The notes beneath the pieces are model-generated. The model was not told the DNA's origin and ran no database searches. It saw only the letters and a list, made by a program, of their open reading frames with translations. A program made the translations under genes and the position numbers. Source: Apostichopus japonicus (lineage: Eukaryota > Echinodermata > Holothuroidea > Aspidochirotida > Stichopodidae). From it: DNA of 64,000 nucleotides. Location: the NCBI RefSeq assembly GCF_037975245.1, contig NC_092571.1, positions 4,734,001 to 4,798,000 of the forward strand. Direction: 5' to 3'. Of the stretch, positions 23,040 through 34,759 are shown in pieces (the first letter of the stretch is position 1; the number at the start of each line of letters is the position of its first letter).

Positions 23040-26000
23040 ACTCTTATGTTCAGAGCTTTCCTTCTGTGGAGTAAGTGTTTTCTTTTGAGTTAGAAATCAT
23101 ACCCATTGCCAAGCTGGCTCCAATCACAATCACTATTCCTATCACCCCTATCCCCCCCCAACATTTACAAAAAGTAATTGTCAAGTCTACACTACTGTAT
23201 ACTGAGTGCACTCACAGCGTCCAGCATCTTCAGATATATATTGCACCTAGAACAATACAGTATCTACAGTACCTCAATCTTTAACTGTTTGACCTTCAAG
23301 TGGTCAGCCAGGATTAAATTTCAGCTATATTTGACCCTTTCTCAAACAATTTGTGATACAAGCTATGGGACATAAGTCCTACAACCTTAAAGGGAATGAA
23401 TGATCATTGTTACACTATGTCAACTAATATCGACTGCACTACTGCATATAAAGTAAGCGTTAAAAGAAATATTTGAATAAAATGTATACAGCTATTGAAC
23501 AATGAAAAATTGACAATGGAAAATTTAAAAAATATCATTTTGCTGCAAATCATTTAAAAGGGAATCAAGTGATTTAGGCAAAAAGGGGCCCAGTTTGTTG
23601 GAAAAAGGAGGGGACATTTTTACATACATATCCCTTGCTGTTTTCCATGATTGCAAGTTCTACAGTATATACTGTAGCAAGCATTATGCCATACGCCTGA
23701 TCAATACATCCATGTTAGAGGTTCAAGTCGGGCTGAAGCAAGCATTCTGTGAGGATTGAGTATGTTTGAGTTGGATTTAGCCAACAGTTAACCAACAGTT
23801 TTAACATGATGGTGATTTCAAACTGACATCAAACTAATTACTTGATAATTCTTCCAATATCGTGTACTGACTTGAACTGACTTCATCACAACTTTTCTCT
23901 ACCCTTAATGAAACAACTCTTAAAGGCAACAGTGTACTCTTACATGAGAGATATTTGAACTTAGAAAAATAAATTCCCAACAGTTTGCAAACATTGTATT
24001 TACTGTACTGTATGTTATAGGTACAGTACAGTTTATAATGAACTTTACATTAGAGTAAAATTGTGTCTGTTATGACAGGTGCCAAAGTTTGTGAAATGCA
24101 AACAATTAAGGAATAACATAGAGAAGAGAGCTGAATATCAGCTCTTGAAGAGCCGATTAGAGTGCATAGCTGGATGCAAAAAAAAAAAAATTTTTTTTTG
24201 GCTCATACTAAAGTATTTTAGTACACAAACAATACTGTGGGTTCCCGTTTAGTCGAAATAGACAGTAATTAAGAGTAATTCGTTGCCTTGCAGTTGTTTT
24301 CCAGCTTCGTAGATATATAATGCTATTACATTGGGCAATGGGCAGTTCAACATATATTCTGTACACAAATGTATTTAGGTGAAAAGTTAAAAGGCTGATG
24401 ATGTTATGCAATTCATATCAGTACTGCATAGATGGATACCAATATGCATGTTAATAGCCTAATGAAAGTTTAGGCCAACAGCATTTCTTAGCTAACATTG
24501 TGTATGTACACTTCATTGCCACTGTGAAATGCACATCAAAAAGTGGCTTAAAAGGATTGTCTCGTGGCCCAAAGAAGTTACCTTAAAAAATGATCAATAA
24601 TTTTCCAAACACGTTGTCAAAGTATGAGAACGCTAATGTTGCGTTTGACAGAGAAACAATTTTTAATCGTTAAGGATGGACATTTCAATATGATTTGAAC
24701 AGTACAGAACGTCACGTCATCTACGCTAATGCAGATTGCGACATAACCCACGCTCCGTACAGTACAGTACCTACAGTAATCACAACAAAAATTGTGTTTG
24801 TATACAGATTAATTTCTTCCTTAATTTTTGGTGAAATTTCTTATAAATTAGATATATTTTCAAAAACTCCTTAAGCCGCCATATATGTAGTAGATCGGTG
24901 GTTTCGTGGTCTTTTGGTAACACAAGATAAGTTTTAACAGCAAACTCTTCGTTGTTTATACATCGCGCTATCCAGCTCCAACGCGAAGAATGTTCGCATG
25001 TAGGCTACTCTAACGTTTACAATTGGACAGTTCTGCGAAGCCTAAGCTTCTCGGTGCTACATTCTGCTCTGACATCAATTCCGCCAAGTTTCATTTATCG
25101 GTGTTCCGAATACTTTTCAAGTTTCCTTTAACTGTTTTCAGCGATTTCGAAGAACAGTTTATGAACTGTCGTTTGAGTGTGAGAATATATTATGTGCAAC
25201 GCTTTACGTATACCAACTGAGCATGGTAGGCTGTAACGTTCGCGATATGTACGTTATATGTAATAGGCAATCACATGTGCGTGTACACGTGAGAGTGTAC
25301 AGTATTTGCTGCGAAAATGGGAGTGCTAACTTCAAGTCGCCTGTTTTGCCTATTTGCCAGCACAACGTCAATCAACATATTGATGTGCTCGAACAAACGA
25401 TACTTTTGGTGAGAAACTGGTGAATTTGAAAACCAGATTTATACAAGAAGAAAAGGTCAAATGGGGACAATTTTTACATGGTTAGAAAGAGAAAAATAAT
25501 ATAAGTACAAGGACAATGTATCAAAATCTTCCACCAGACAATTTCTTTAAGAAGTGTTGTTACTAATTCACTGAACACAATGTTAAACAAATGACAGAAT
25601 CATACACATCATTGACTGGACTATTTTGTCTTAAACATTTCAAATAAGTGTGACAATGAAGGTATACTCAAAGACATCTGTAACCATTATAGACCAACTG
25701 ACCAAGTACAGTAAGTAGGCCTTTAAACTGTCCGACGCAGTACCATTGCATTAAAGGAATTGTTTAGTGAAAAATGGGATCCAGTCCTTTCTGTCATATA
25801 ATTTTTTGTCTTTGTATTGCCCTAAGCCTTGCCCCGTGATGAAGTTTAGTTTCCGTGATAGTGTGCTTGAAATGTTGGCCCGTCCTGCCAGAAAATTTGA
25901 ATCTAACACTGACTTATTTCAGACGTGACGTCAGTGTGGAACATTGGTCAGAATCAATCTGATCTCACTCTAAGCTTGGCCTCGAAACAATAGATAGGAA

Positions 26001-28196
26001 TGTGTACAGACTTCGCGTACGGCTGTGATTAAAAAAATTGCTCAAATAACAAATGTCTGAATATTATATTATGAAGAAAACCAAGTTTGAAAATTCTTGA
26101 ATGTTTTAACTCTTCAAAAGATTGCTAACTTGCAACTTCACCAAGAAATTCCATCTCAATCACTATTTTACTTTCACAAATTTGAACTTTCTTTCGCTAC
26201 AGTGTAGCTTGCTAATGATAGCTTCCCTGCTGCCCGAAACGAAGTGCCGCGATGACGTCACAGCGCTCATTGTTATCAACTGTTCAAAATATATCAGATT
26301 AAGCTGGCGCGAGGTTCAAAAATTCGCTTCTCACAAATCATAGGTTGAAAAATCCCGAACTACGACTGTGGCGATGGAAAAATGATGAGTTCTTTTCATA
26401 TACCCAATAGACTACCACAAAAAAAAAATCCTTAAATGCCAATACACAATCCTCTGGATATAACTAGCATTGTACAGTAGGATTATAAATAATGCTAGAC
26501 CTCAAAATTCAGGCTCTTTACTGGTTAAACAACAGTGGCTTTTTCTGTTTGCCATGCTATAGGAAAGAAAAGGCACTGGCATTTTGTGCCAGTGTAAATT
26601 AATGTTGCTTTGGTATTAGTTCAAGAAAATGACTAACTAGTGGGGATGGTTTTAACAAGTTGGGTTTTTTATGTACTGACATTTTTTAGCAAGTGGCTAA
26701 CTACTACAGTAGGCCTGGATGCATACTTAAAATGATTGCCATATCATATACAGGTAGTCCTCGTAATCGTGGAAGTCCTTCATGGGAATCAGTATATGAG
26801 TTCCTACAGGAGACACTCCATTGAATATTAAAGCTATTTGTGCTAAATCATCATTTCCACTTTCATGGTTCATGCATTTGGTATTAAGGTTATTTAAAAA
26901 TGATAACAGTAAATACAACCAACAGTGTTTTCTGTTGTACTGCAATTGTAGGGCACACTGTAACCCTTGTGCAATATTCTGTGATAGCAGCTGTTACCAG
27001 ACCGTTATAAAGGAATTCTTCACGGTCTGCAGTGCATAGTACATGACAAAACTTGTGCTCTTGAAACTGACTACTTTTCAAATATTGTCAGGATTTAGAC
27101 TACACAGTTTTCTTGTAGTTTCTTAGTCATTCTTTGTCATTGAACATAAAGTTAGTGATGTTTTTATTTGTGTGTGTAGCAAAAGCCTGCAACATTAACA
27201 CCAGGCACCTAGTTGTTGTTGCCTGTAATAACAGTAGGTCAAATATCATAGCCATGCAAGTTGTTGGTTAGAAGTTGAACTTGGTCCATCACTAGAGGTG
27301 AATCGATAATCGATTGTCCATTAATTTAACTAGATAAGGCTAGTACCAGAAAATGTCTAGGAAATTGTGGTTGTCTCAGAAGAATGCTCTGGATAATATA
27401 CTTAAATACTATGTAAGGCCAAACATCACCAAATAGTAGATGTTGGTCACAATTTTGTAACCTAAACTGTGACTTCCTCCATTTTATTTCAATATGTCAT
27501 ATATTCTATGGATGTACCTGTACGTGGCATCCGTCTGATTCCTAGGATGCTAGATAGAGTGTCTATGCTCTAGAAGTATCCTGAGCTTCATTTTCTTCTA
27601 TACCTGTACCATGGGAAATGGTATTGTGTTTCTTTTTGGGGGATCTTATACCTTAAATGATTTCCTTTAAATTGACAAAATGTCATATTTATTTACATCA
27701 TTGTTATTCTACTCAAACATATTGAGACTTTTCTTTTTTTCAACTGACATTGTCTGACATACCTGTACATATCAAGTGCAAATTGTCCCACAGTGGATAC
27801 TGTAGCTATCAAGTTGGCCATTAAAGGTACCTGGGTCATTCTGTGTCAAATCACGGATGGCTGTTGCTGCACCCTCTCCAAAAATTCCCAAATTTTTTGT
27901 ATGATTGGAACACCATAAAATCAGCATATTCTGCAAATTGTATGCAAGTCCAACAATTTCTTTTGAAAGATGAATCTGGAGCTTTTGTGTTGCTGGTCCT
28001 TCCTATTGTCCTCCTTCCTAAGTTTATGAATGGGTTAAAAACAATTGTAAGGTTTAAACTGACTGACCTGTGTATCTGGTGCTTTTGTTAATGCCTAACA
28101 ATTTGAACTGTTAGTTAAAGTGAATACCTTTACATTTTACTGTATTGATTACTGTACCCACTTATGGAATCCTTCTCAGCATCAAAGCCTGTCTCT
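23040..28196. other. 5.1 kb with no recognised gene
   Basis: No convincing coding exon was found. The interval 24870-25420 has more CpG than its surroundings and could be a promoter or first exon, but no start codon with a fitting donor was identified. TACTGTA/TACAGTA words are dense. Poly-A/T near 24179-24199 and poly-A near 26418 are simple runs. Confidence 0.45.
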
Positions 28197-28231
28197 TTAA
28201 AGGGTGTGAAGACTCCTGCAAAAAGAAATGT
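28197..28231 (+). mobile_element. Fragment of the TTAA MITE
   Basis: TTAA followed by agggtgtgaagactc and aaaaagaaa matches the left end of the 17255 element for about 35 bases. The match then stops abruptly at a DIRS fragment. Confidence 0.65.
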
Positions 28232-28795
28232 TCGGAACCCCAAACATTGACTTATTCGCTTTAGCAACCAACGCCAAACTCCTGGCCTATATGCACATGG
28301 ACCTTCCACCCCAGAGCGTGGGTGTCCGACGCATTCTCAGTCAGCTGGGAGGGGATAGAGGCTTATGCCTCCCCCCCCCCTCTGCCTTATATACAAAGTG
28401 CTACTCAACTGAACCTACTGTATCTTGGACGAGGCTAAGTACTAATCGCGCCCTACTGCTGGCCGAGGAGGCCATGGTTCCCCCTTCTACTAGATCTTCT
28501 GGCAGGAACCCCACACAGTCTTCCGGACTCACCCCACTTTGTGAGCTTGGGCCGGGTCCAAGTCAGTCTACCTCACCTACGATCACTGATCCTGACTGCA
28601 TTGTCGGGGCTCGATTCAGAGCGAGCAGCCTTTCTCAGGATGCTGCGGCCATGGCAGCATCAGCCAGGCGGCCATCCATCGTCCAAACTTATGATTCCCT
28701 ACTGGCACGATTTTCGAATGATGAGCCCATCTACAGATCTTTCCAGATACTACCTCTCCGGCACAACTAGCAGATTTTTCATGCTAGCCTAATAC
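28228..28795 (+). pseudogene. DIRS-type retroelement fragment: RNase H end and recombinase start
   Basis: An open frame of 180 codons begins FGTPNIDLFALATNAKL, matching the 'G-x-P-x-IDLFA' block in the RNase H region of DIRS and Ngaro elements. It ends with ASARRPSIVQTYDSLLARF, which fits the N-terminal part of the tyrosine recombinase (typically 'S-x-R-x-ST-x-x-QYDS'). The middle is proline- and serine-rich linker. Both flanks lack the rest of the element, and no inverted or split terminal repeats were seen. The family call rests on these two blocks being in the expected order. Confidence 0.7.
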
Positions 28796-28956
28796 CGATT
28801 CCCATAACAACCTGAAATTTCACTGACAACTTAAAAGGTTCTTGTCTTGTGATTCGCACATTCATGAATATTGCTCTGAAATTTCAAAGAAAGTGCTATC
28901 ATAAAATAGGAAAATCAGGAACGTGCAGCAGTCATTACCTCTCTCTTACTGTACAT

Positions 28957-29230
28957 GGCGGAGTGTATAGCCTAGTGGTTAACGCCGGCGTCTCCCAGTC
29001 ATGAGATCCCTGGTTCGATTCCCCGCCGACAGCAATGTGTGTCGTCTGGCAAGGGTGTTGTTCAATGACAACTTACTGACATGGACGTTAAATGGATTTG
29101 TGCCGAGAGATTGGCTTCGGTCAGCTTGCGAGTCTACAAGCCTCCATGGCTTCTTTCGCGAGTTCCTGCTTGCGGGAAGATCACATATATACATACATAC
29201 ATACACCCATACATGTACACACATACATGC
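28957..29230 (+). mobile_element. tRNA-derived SINE with (ATAC)n tail
   Basis: The A-box-like tagcctagtggttaacg (about 28968-28984) and the B-box ggttcgattcc (29012-29022) are in tRNA-like spacing. A tRNA-unrelated body follows, ending in a tacatacatac run from about 29186. The head resembles that of the 20.5-kb SINE in its A-box, but the body differs, so it is a separate family. An intact tRNA is unlikely because no full cloverleaf is apparent. Confidence 0.75.
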
Positions 29231-32200
29231 TAAGTATTCATATCATAGCATGATATACAGAGCTTCAAATGCATCTACTTCATTTGAAGTCAACAGAGGT
29301 TGAAATATGAAAACTTTGTGAACCAGATGTCACTATGAATTGAGTCTTGGATTAATCTCTTATCATGTGGGTGCTTCACATGGAGAATCTGATGAACCCT
29401 GTTGTTCTTATTAGTTGGAGGGCTACAGTAGGTAAATGTATAGTGTATAGGAGTCAGTTAAGTTATCCTCATTGGTAAATACCCAATAGTGAAGAAAAAA
29501 TTTGGTTGCCGCACCGTTATAATTGCATAATGTCTGTTGTACGGGTAGCAGTTTAGCGAAGTGAAGTTATAAGGAGGTCTGGTCCAGAGATTTCAATTAA
29601 GATGGCTCAAGAAAACCTGCTAAGGGGAAGCCACTGAAACTAAGCCACCAAAACCCCTGCTAATAGCTTAGAATTAGTGGGAAACATTGAGAGAAAGCTG
29701 ATAAAACAAACTACAGTATCTCAAAGTGCTTTGATATCTGTTTCACACAACTTGGAATGGTTTTCTTTGATCGGTTATGAAGTTTGTACCATGATAGCTG
29801 GTACTAGTCACTTTGCAAAAGTCAATTAAACTTTAATATGGTTAAAAGGAAGCATGTTAACTCAAAAAGGGTATCCCGAATGAACGTTGCTGGTTCTAGC
29901 TTTTTTTATTCAGTACCAATATAATATCATACTAGTTGTTAAACAACATTAAGCACTACAATTGAAAGAATGTTTCCAGGCAATGGGTAGGGACTATTAG
30001 CCAATCAAATCACAGGAATTTTGGTAAAGCATCATTGTCTATTTTTAGCATGAAAATCTCCCTAATGGAGTGTTGTTAACCTTGTACCTTGTGGTTCATT
30101 GGTTTTATGATATATTTATTTTCAAACAAATTTAATGATCTGTAGGAGTGGGAAAACTTTTGATTCTTGTCAGAAGAAGTTGTGATTTTTTTAAAAGAAG
30201 TAATGAAAGATGTTCATTCAAAAATGTATTTTGTTATGTTTTCCATTGACTTAGTTGTGAGAGTGTACTTGGGTTTGTTTCTAAAAAAAATTTAAAAAGT
30301 TTGCGTCGGCTGGACGAAAGCAATTTGAAGATTTTGCGTACCTGGCCAAAACATTGCGTCCCGGACGCAAACTCTTGCATTCGTAACAATGCTGCAGCAC
30401 TACCATGTATTAATACGTCAGGAAGTTGCTTGAGTACTACTAGCACTTCCTCATTCCAAAATCAGAACACTTTTGATAATACTGAGATATTATGAATATA
30501 GCAAGCAATATCAAGGTTCCAGCATCCTCTTTACATTCATTCTGCTTTAAATATCTCTAAGAAAACGATGTGCGTTGTGGTTGCATAATCATATTTGACT
30601 TAATATTATATACAGTGTATATAGCAAACCATACACCATGGAAAGTTATGTGTTTAGTTGTCTAATGGTAAGCTGGAGGACTGAAATTAACATCTACGGC
30701 CTAGGGCATCCAAAAAGGGACTTCTGACCATGGGCTTGGCACATGTTTTTTTTTCTCTGTATGGCTGAACGAGTCCATATAATACTTGGCCAATGATATA
30801 CCAATCCACGGATGGTAGATTAATTAAGTAGATTAAGTATTTGATTCACGACCTACATATATTAATATAAATATATTTACGCCCTATCTTTCAAACATGG
30901 CATTACCTGTACTTTAGCAGCAGCAAAACTATTAGGTTTTTCTAAACAAAGGTTTAGCAGGCCTGACATTTCAATCATAAGTGTGAAATGTCTGGCTATC
31001 TAAGGTTTAGAATGCTATTCCTAAAGAAACTGTCTGCACTTTTTCTGAAATGACAAAAAGTAGCAGAAACAATATGAATTTGTTTTTACACATAAAATAA
31101 AGCCCACCCCTGCTGGCCACAAACAGTGCCAAACAATTGCAAAAAGAGTTACACTTTTTTCAATAATCCACTTCTTTTGTGAAGTTTCCCATGGTATGTA
31201 ATTTTCGTACAGATGATTGTTTGCAAAGGACCCAGGATAAATGTTGGATCAGGTTTTGAGGATTTGCGCATGTGTAGTTAACAATGAAGTGCGAACAGGC
31301 CTACGTATATACATGCAGTAGTACAGTGAAATGTGTGGAGTTTAGCGAGAGATATGCACTGTAGGTACAGTGATTTGTGAAGAGTTGGTTGTTGGAAGCG
31401 CTGCAAGGTCAACGCATGGAGCTACTACGGAGTTGGCGAGTGCGGAAGTACAAGGGCGGATGAAGGAGGGGGCTGGTGGTAAAAATTTGTTGAAACCGCA
31501 GGGTGGGGGGGGCGAAAGGAGGAGTGGGCCGGGTTGCCCCTGTCAAACAGCGAAGCTAAGGCATTGAGCCATCTGCCCTATATATGGTGTATAAATTCAC
31601 AAAGTATAAGCAGTGATACTACACTACACTAGTCACAGTAGGTAATACAATAAACCCAATTGGTGTTCGATCGGGGCGCAAGCTTTCTTTTACGGGACGC
31701 AAACTTTTTTTCTGTAATAACATTACTGTCTGTAATAGAGATGCATGAGTAGAGTACTATAATATATGGTAATACTATACTATGATCTACTTGTAAGGAC
31801 TAAACATTATTTGGCTTCTTGTTGCAACGTCAAGTTTAAATGTTCAATTGTGGACTTTAAACTGTCTTGTATCAAGGCAAGGCCTGTTCACATGACTTTA
31901 CAGCAATGTCAAGTACTGGATCAGTACTCTTTTCCTGACCAAGTACCAAAATTGCATACCAGTAGTTTAGTATCCGAGAAGAAGCAATTTAACGACTAAG
32001 TACCTTACATCGGGTGCAGGCACGGATGACTGGTTCAAAGTACTGGAACTACTCGAGTACTGAGAACTTTTTGGAAAAGTTCAAAATTGCGATCTGCAAC
32101 ACAGTATGTGTTAGACACCCCCCCCTCCCTCCACCCCAGCGTGCAGTCATTATTTTCTCATTTATCAAGCTGTATACTAATCTGCATATTTTCTCATTTA

Positions 32201-32256
32201 TCAAGCTGTGTACTAATCTGCATGTTTTCTTCTCTTTCTTCTTTGTATTGCTGCAG
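29231..32256. other. Upstream region of the adaptor-like gene, no exon assigned
   Basis: The first exon of the gene starting at 32257 must lie upstream, but I could not place it. Two patches share 'gacgcaaact' (near 30365 and 31696). Sequence from about 31451 (caagggcggatgaagg, then a G-run) looks like the end of a TIR element of the 12087 type. Two copies of tattttctcatttatcaagctgt lie at 32151-32210. Confidence 0.4.
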
Positions 32257-32421
32257 GTTTAGATGAGTTGCTGCCAAATTTTGAGCAGTTTCTAGAAGAT
32301 CTATCGTCAGTCAAGCTAACAAGTGACTTAGAGAGAAGACTTAATACGTATAGGCAGCGAATTAAATCTCACATCGAGCAGCACTCACCACAACCAGGAA
32401 ATGTTCCTCCAAAGTTACCAG
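32257..32421 (+). CDS. Adaptor-like gene, internal exon A (N-terminal helix)
   Basis: This is the first of six exons that join in one reading phase (1-1, 1-0, 0-2, 2-0, 0-1, 1-1), giving about 181 residues without a stop. Exon A follows ttgctgcag and ends at a gtaaac donor. After a split Gly/Ser/Arg/Cys codon it encodes LDELLPNFEQFLEDLSSVKL and continues through a charged helix to a proline-rich end. The Leu-x-x-Leu-Leu...Phe-Leu pattern matches the N-terminal helix of the actin-filament-associated AFAP1/AFAP1L1/AFAP1L2 proteins, and less closely that of SKAP1/2. Such adaptors sit in the cytoplasm and link Src-family kinases to the actin cortex. The start codon lies upstream and the pleckstrin-homology domains are not in the window, so the family is an inference. 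Confidence 0.75.
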
Positions 32422-33252
32422 GTAAACAGTATTTTCACCTCTAAGAAGCCGATTGAAATGTACTGTACTTAATGATTTATTGATTAAGAGTGTAACATAT
32501 CGATAACCAAACTTGACCCAAATTTAAGTGGCGACCATGATATCTGCAATATCTACAACATTCTGATATAATTTCAAGGGGCGACTGACACATGTGACAT
32601 TAGCAAACAGCCCAGGAGCAGTAAGCCTCCCTTGCTAAACTACAATACAATTTGTTTACCCCTGGAGGTAGTTAAGGCCTTTCAGAAGTGGTATGAATTC
32701 AGAAGTGGGGTCAAAGTTTGTTGTATGAGGATGGAACAAGCGTGCTCACTGTTCAGTGCTGGTTTTGCAAATGGTGAAGGGGGTGCAGACACCATCTTGC
32801 CTGGGGGCCACATCACAGAGACAGAAGTCTGGAATATTTTCTCTTATTTTCCATTATATGCTTTAACTTGCTGTATTGTGAACACTGCAGCTCAACGGTA
32901 TTATTGGTTTAAATTCATACTAGGTTTGTGGAATTGCCATATTGAGTAGAGGGACCATATTGTTTTCTGTGTTGGTCAAAGGTCATGATGATATTAGCAG
33001 AGGTCAAAAGTCTGGATATTTCTTAAACACATTCTTTATTAAAGTAAAGTTTGAATTCTAAATGATATATTTGGTATGTGGATCTATATTGTTGAGTATG
33101 AAAACCTAATTGCTTTCTGTGGAGGTCAAATGTCATTTTAGGTCAGCAAAGTTCAAAGTTTAAAACCATTTAAACATACAGTCTAATTAGTCACTCCAAA
33201 AGCTAAGCATGGATCAAGTTAATACAGTCCTTGGGTATGTTCATCCACCTTA
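32422..33252. other. Intron A-B, first part
   Basis: Intron sequence with diverged AGGTCA-type repeat copies near 32975-33015 and 33120-33165. The open frame at 32632-32949 has no recognisable motif. Confidence 0.5.
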
Positions 33253-34017
33253 TTGAATACAAGATTCCCATCTTCCAAAGAAGATTTTTCTTACTACTGT
33301 ATTTACAATTCCCTTGTATTACCAATTGTTTCCTACTGTGCTATTGTTCAGGGTAATGCTGTTTCAGTACACGTAAATAAAATTTTCTTTAGCCAAAACA
33401 AATCTTTCGTGCAATCGTTGGCAAGTCACATCTGGACCATTCAAACCTATTTTTAAAAAGTACAACGCACTAACTGTCTTGATATTTAAGTAAACACCAA
33501 GTAGCTGTATTCATGTTCCAATTCTGCCACATTTTATAACCAAATTCACTCTCCAATTTGTTTGCTCTTCGTAGCCATTGTTACTACAATAGAGATATAG
33601 TTCTGATTACACCATCCCTTTCTGTAGACTTGCAAGTAGCCAACATTGCATAAGATATTTAGGACCGTTCACCTAGCATGTTCTCCCAGAATCGATCAAT
33701 ATCCTCCCTCCCTACTAAGCTTTAAAAGAAATTACATATTCCACTTGTTATCTGATGATATTTAATTTACATTTTTTGTTTTCTTTCTGTTTATTGTTTT
33801 GTCCTTTATGATGTTTAAACGTATTGTTCTTTTCCAGTCATGCTGTTTTCTTTTTCTCTGTAAGGGGGATTTCACATCCCACAAGCTTTTAGTAGCTTCC
33901 TTGTGTAATCCCCTCAACTATTTATCATGTTTTATGTCTATTTTATGAACACATCATGTAAATTCTTTGAACATTGTTGGTTGAAATAAAGTTGAATTGA
34001 ATTGAATTGAATTGAAA
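33253..34017 (+). mobile_element. 3' end of a CR1/L2-like LINE
   Basis: A decayed frame reads YNSLVLPIVSYCAIVQGN, then HVNKIFFSQNKSF, then (after frameshifts) KHQVAVFMFQFCHIL. These are in the order of the C-terminal end of reverse transcriptases of the CR1/L2/Jockey group. The element ends aataaagttgaattgaattg, a short tandem (TTGAA)n tail as expected for target-primed insertion. Only the last 760 bases remain, consistent with 5' truncation. It lies in the same orientation as the host gene. Confidence 0.75.
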
Positions 34018-34075
34018 ACTTCTGTGGGTCCAGGTGAAAGGTCACTTCAGGTCATCGATGTTGAAGTTAAGCATT

Positions 34076-34212
34076 TACTTCGCTCCTCACTTACCTGTCT
34101 CCTCACAACCTCAGCACTCTCATCATACCATGCCTAGAATGATCTGGTAACCTTTGAACTCTGCCCTCTATGTCTGGAGCCCTCCGGTCATGCCCTCCCT
34201 TCTCATTCTATG
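34076..34212 (-). repeat. DIRS terminal fragment, antisense copy 1
   Basis: It contains gctcctcacttacctgtctcc, followed by text shared with copies at 34289 and 45680. On the minus strand it matches the sense end ggagacaggtaagcgaggag at 38886-38905, just after a DIRS recombinase tail, so these are DIRS 3' ends. Confidence 0.65.
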
Positions 34213-34288
34213 ACTATAAGTGTTTAGATATTTTTTTTGAGTACCAGAGTTTCTTTTGCTTCAATTCGTTTAGAACTGGGTATTTATG

Positions 34289-34432
34289 TTGCTCCTCGCT
34301 TACCTGCCTCCCCATAACCTAAGTACCCTCATTCTACCGTGTCTAGAAGGAACTGGTAACCTTTTGACACTGTGCGCCCTCTATAGTCAGACACCACCGG
34401 TCAATGCCATTCTCATTCTACCTCCCAAAGTG
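34289..34432 (-). repeat. DIRS terminal fragment, antisense copy 2
   Basis: It matches copy 1 and the 45680 copy through cttacctg, ctcattctac, gtgtctag, ctggtaacctttt and the closing caatgcc.ttctcattctac. The blocks are in the same order in all three copies. Confidence 0.65.
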
Positions 34433-34759
34433 TCTACGTCGTTCCTTTTTTGTGTGGATTTATTCTCAACTTAATTTGATTTTCTAGGATCTTTGTTTGG
34501 TATTTTCTGTAAGTATGAATTTTGTCTGTAGCCCAATAAGTATCCTTGTTGTCTAGGGAAGTCTTTGAGATTGTTTTGGGGGAGCGGTTCCTGCTCTGTC
34601 TCAAAATTTTATGTTGGGGTATCATAGCAGCTATGTGAATTGCCTAACACTATTTTTCCCACCCTTCCCTCCCATACATGCTGTAGTTGTTGTTGATTCC
34701 TTGCCCGAAGGCTCAAGGAATCTACAGTATGCGCGTGTGTATGTGTGTGACGCCCTTGG
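34433..34759. other. Intron sequence with no recognised element
   Basis: Contains an imperfect inverted pair, ttccttgcccgaag and ctcaaggaatc, near 34698-34722, which may mark the start of the following satellite family. Confidence 0.4.

Noticed and set aside
28957-29033. A functional tRNA gene
   Set aside because: A- and B-boxes are present, but the acceptor and anticodon arms do not pair convincingly and a SINE body follows.
31460-31478. Candidate first exon MKEGAG ending in phase 1 before exon A
   Set aside because: The phase fits, but the sequence (caagggcggatgaagg plus a G-run) resembles the end of a TIR element like that at 12087, and no promoter or upstream exon signal supports it.
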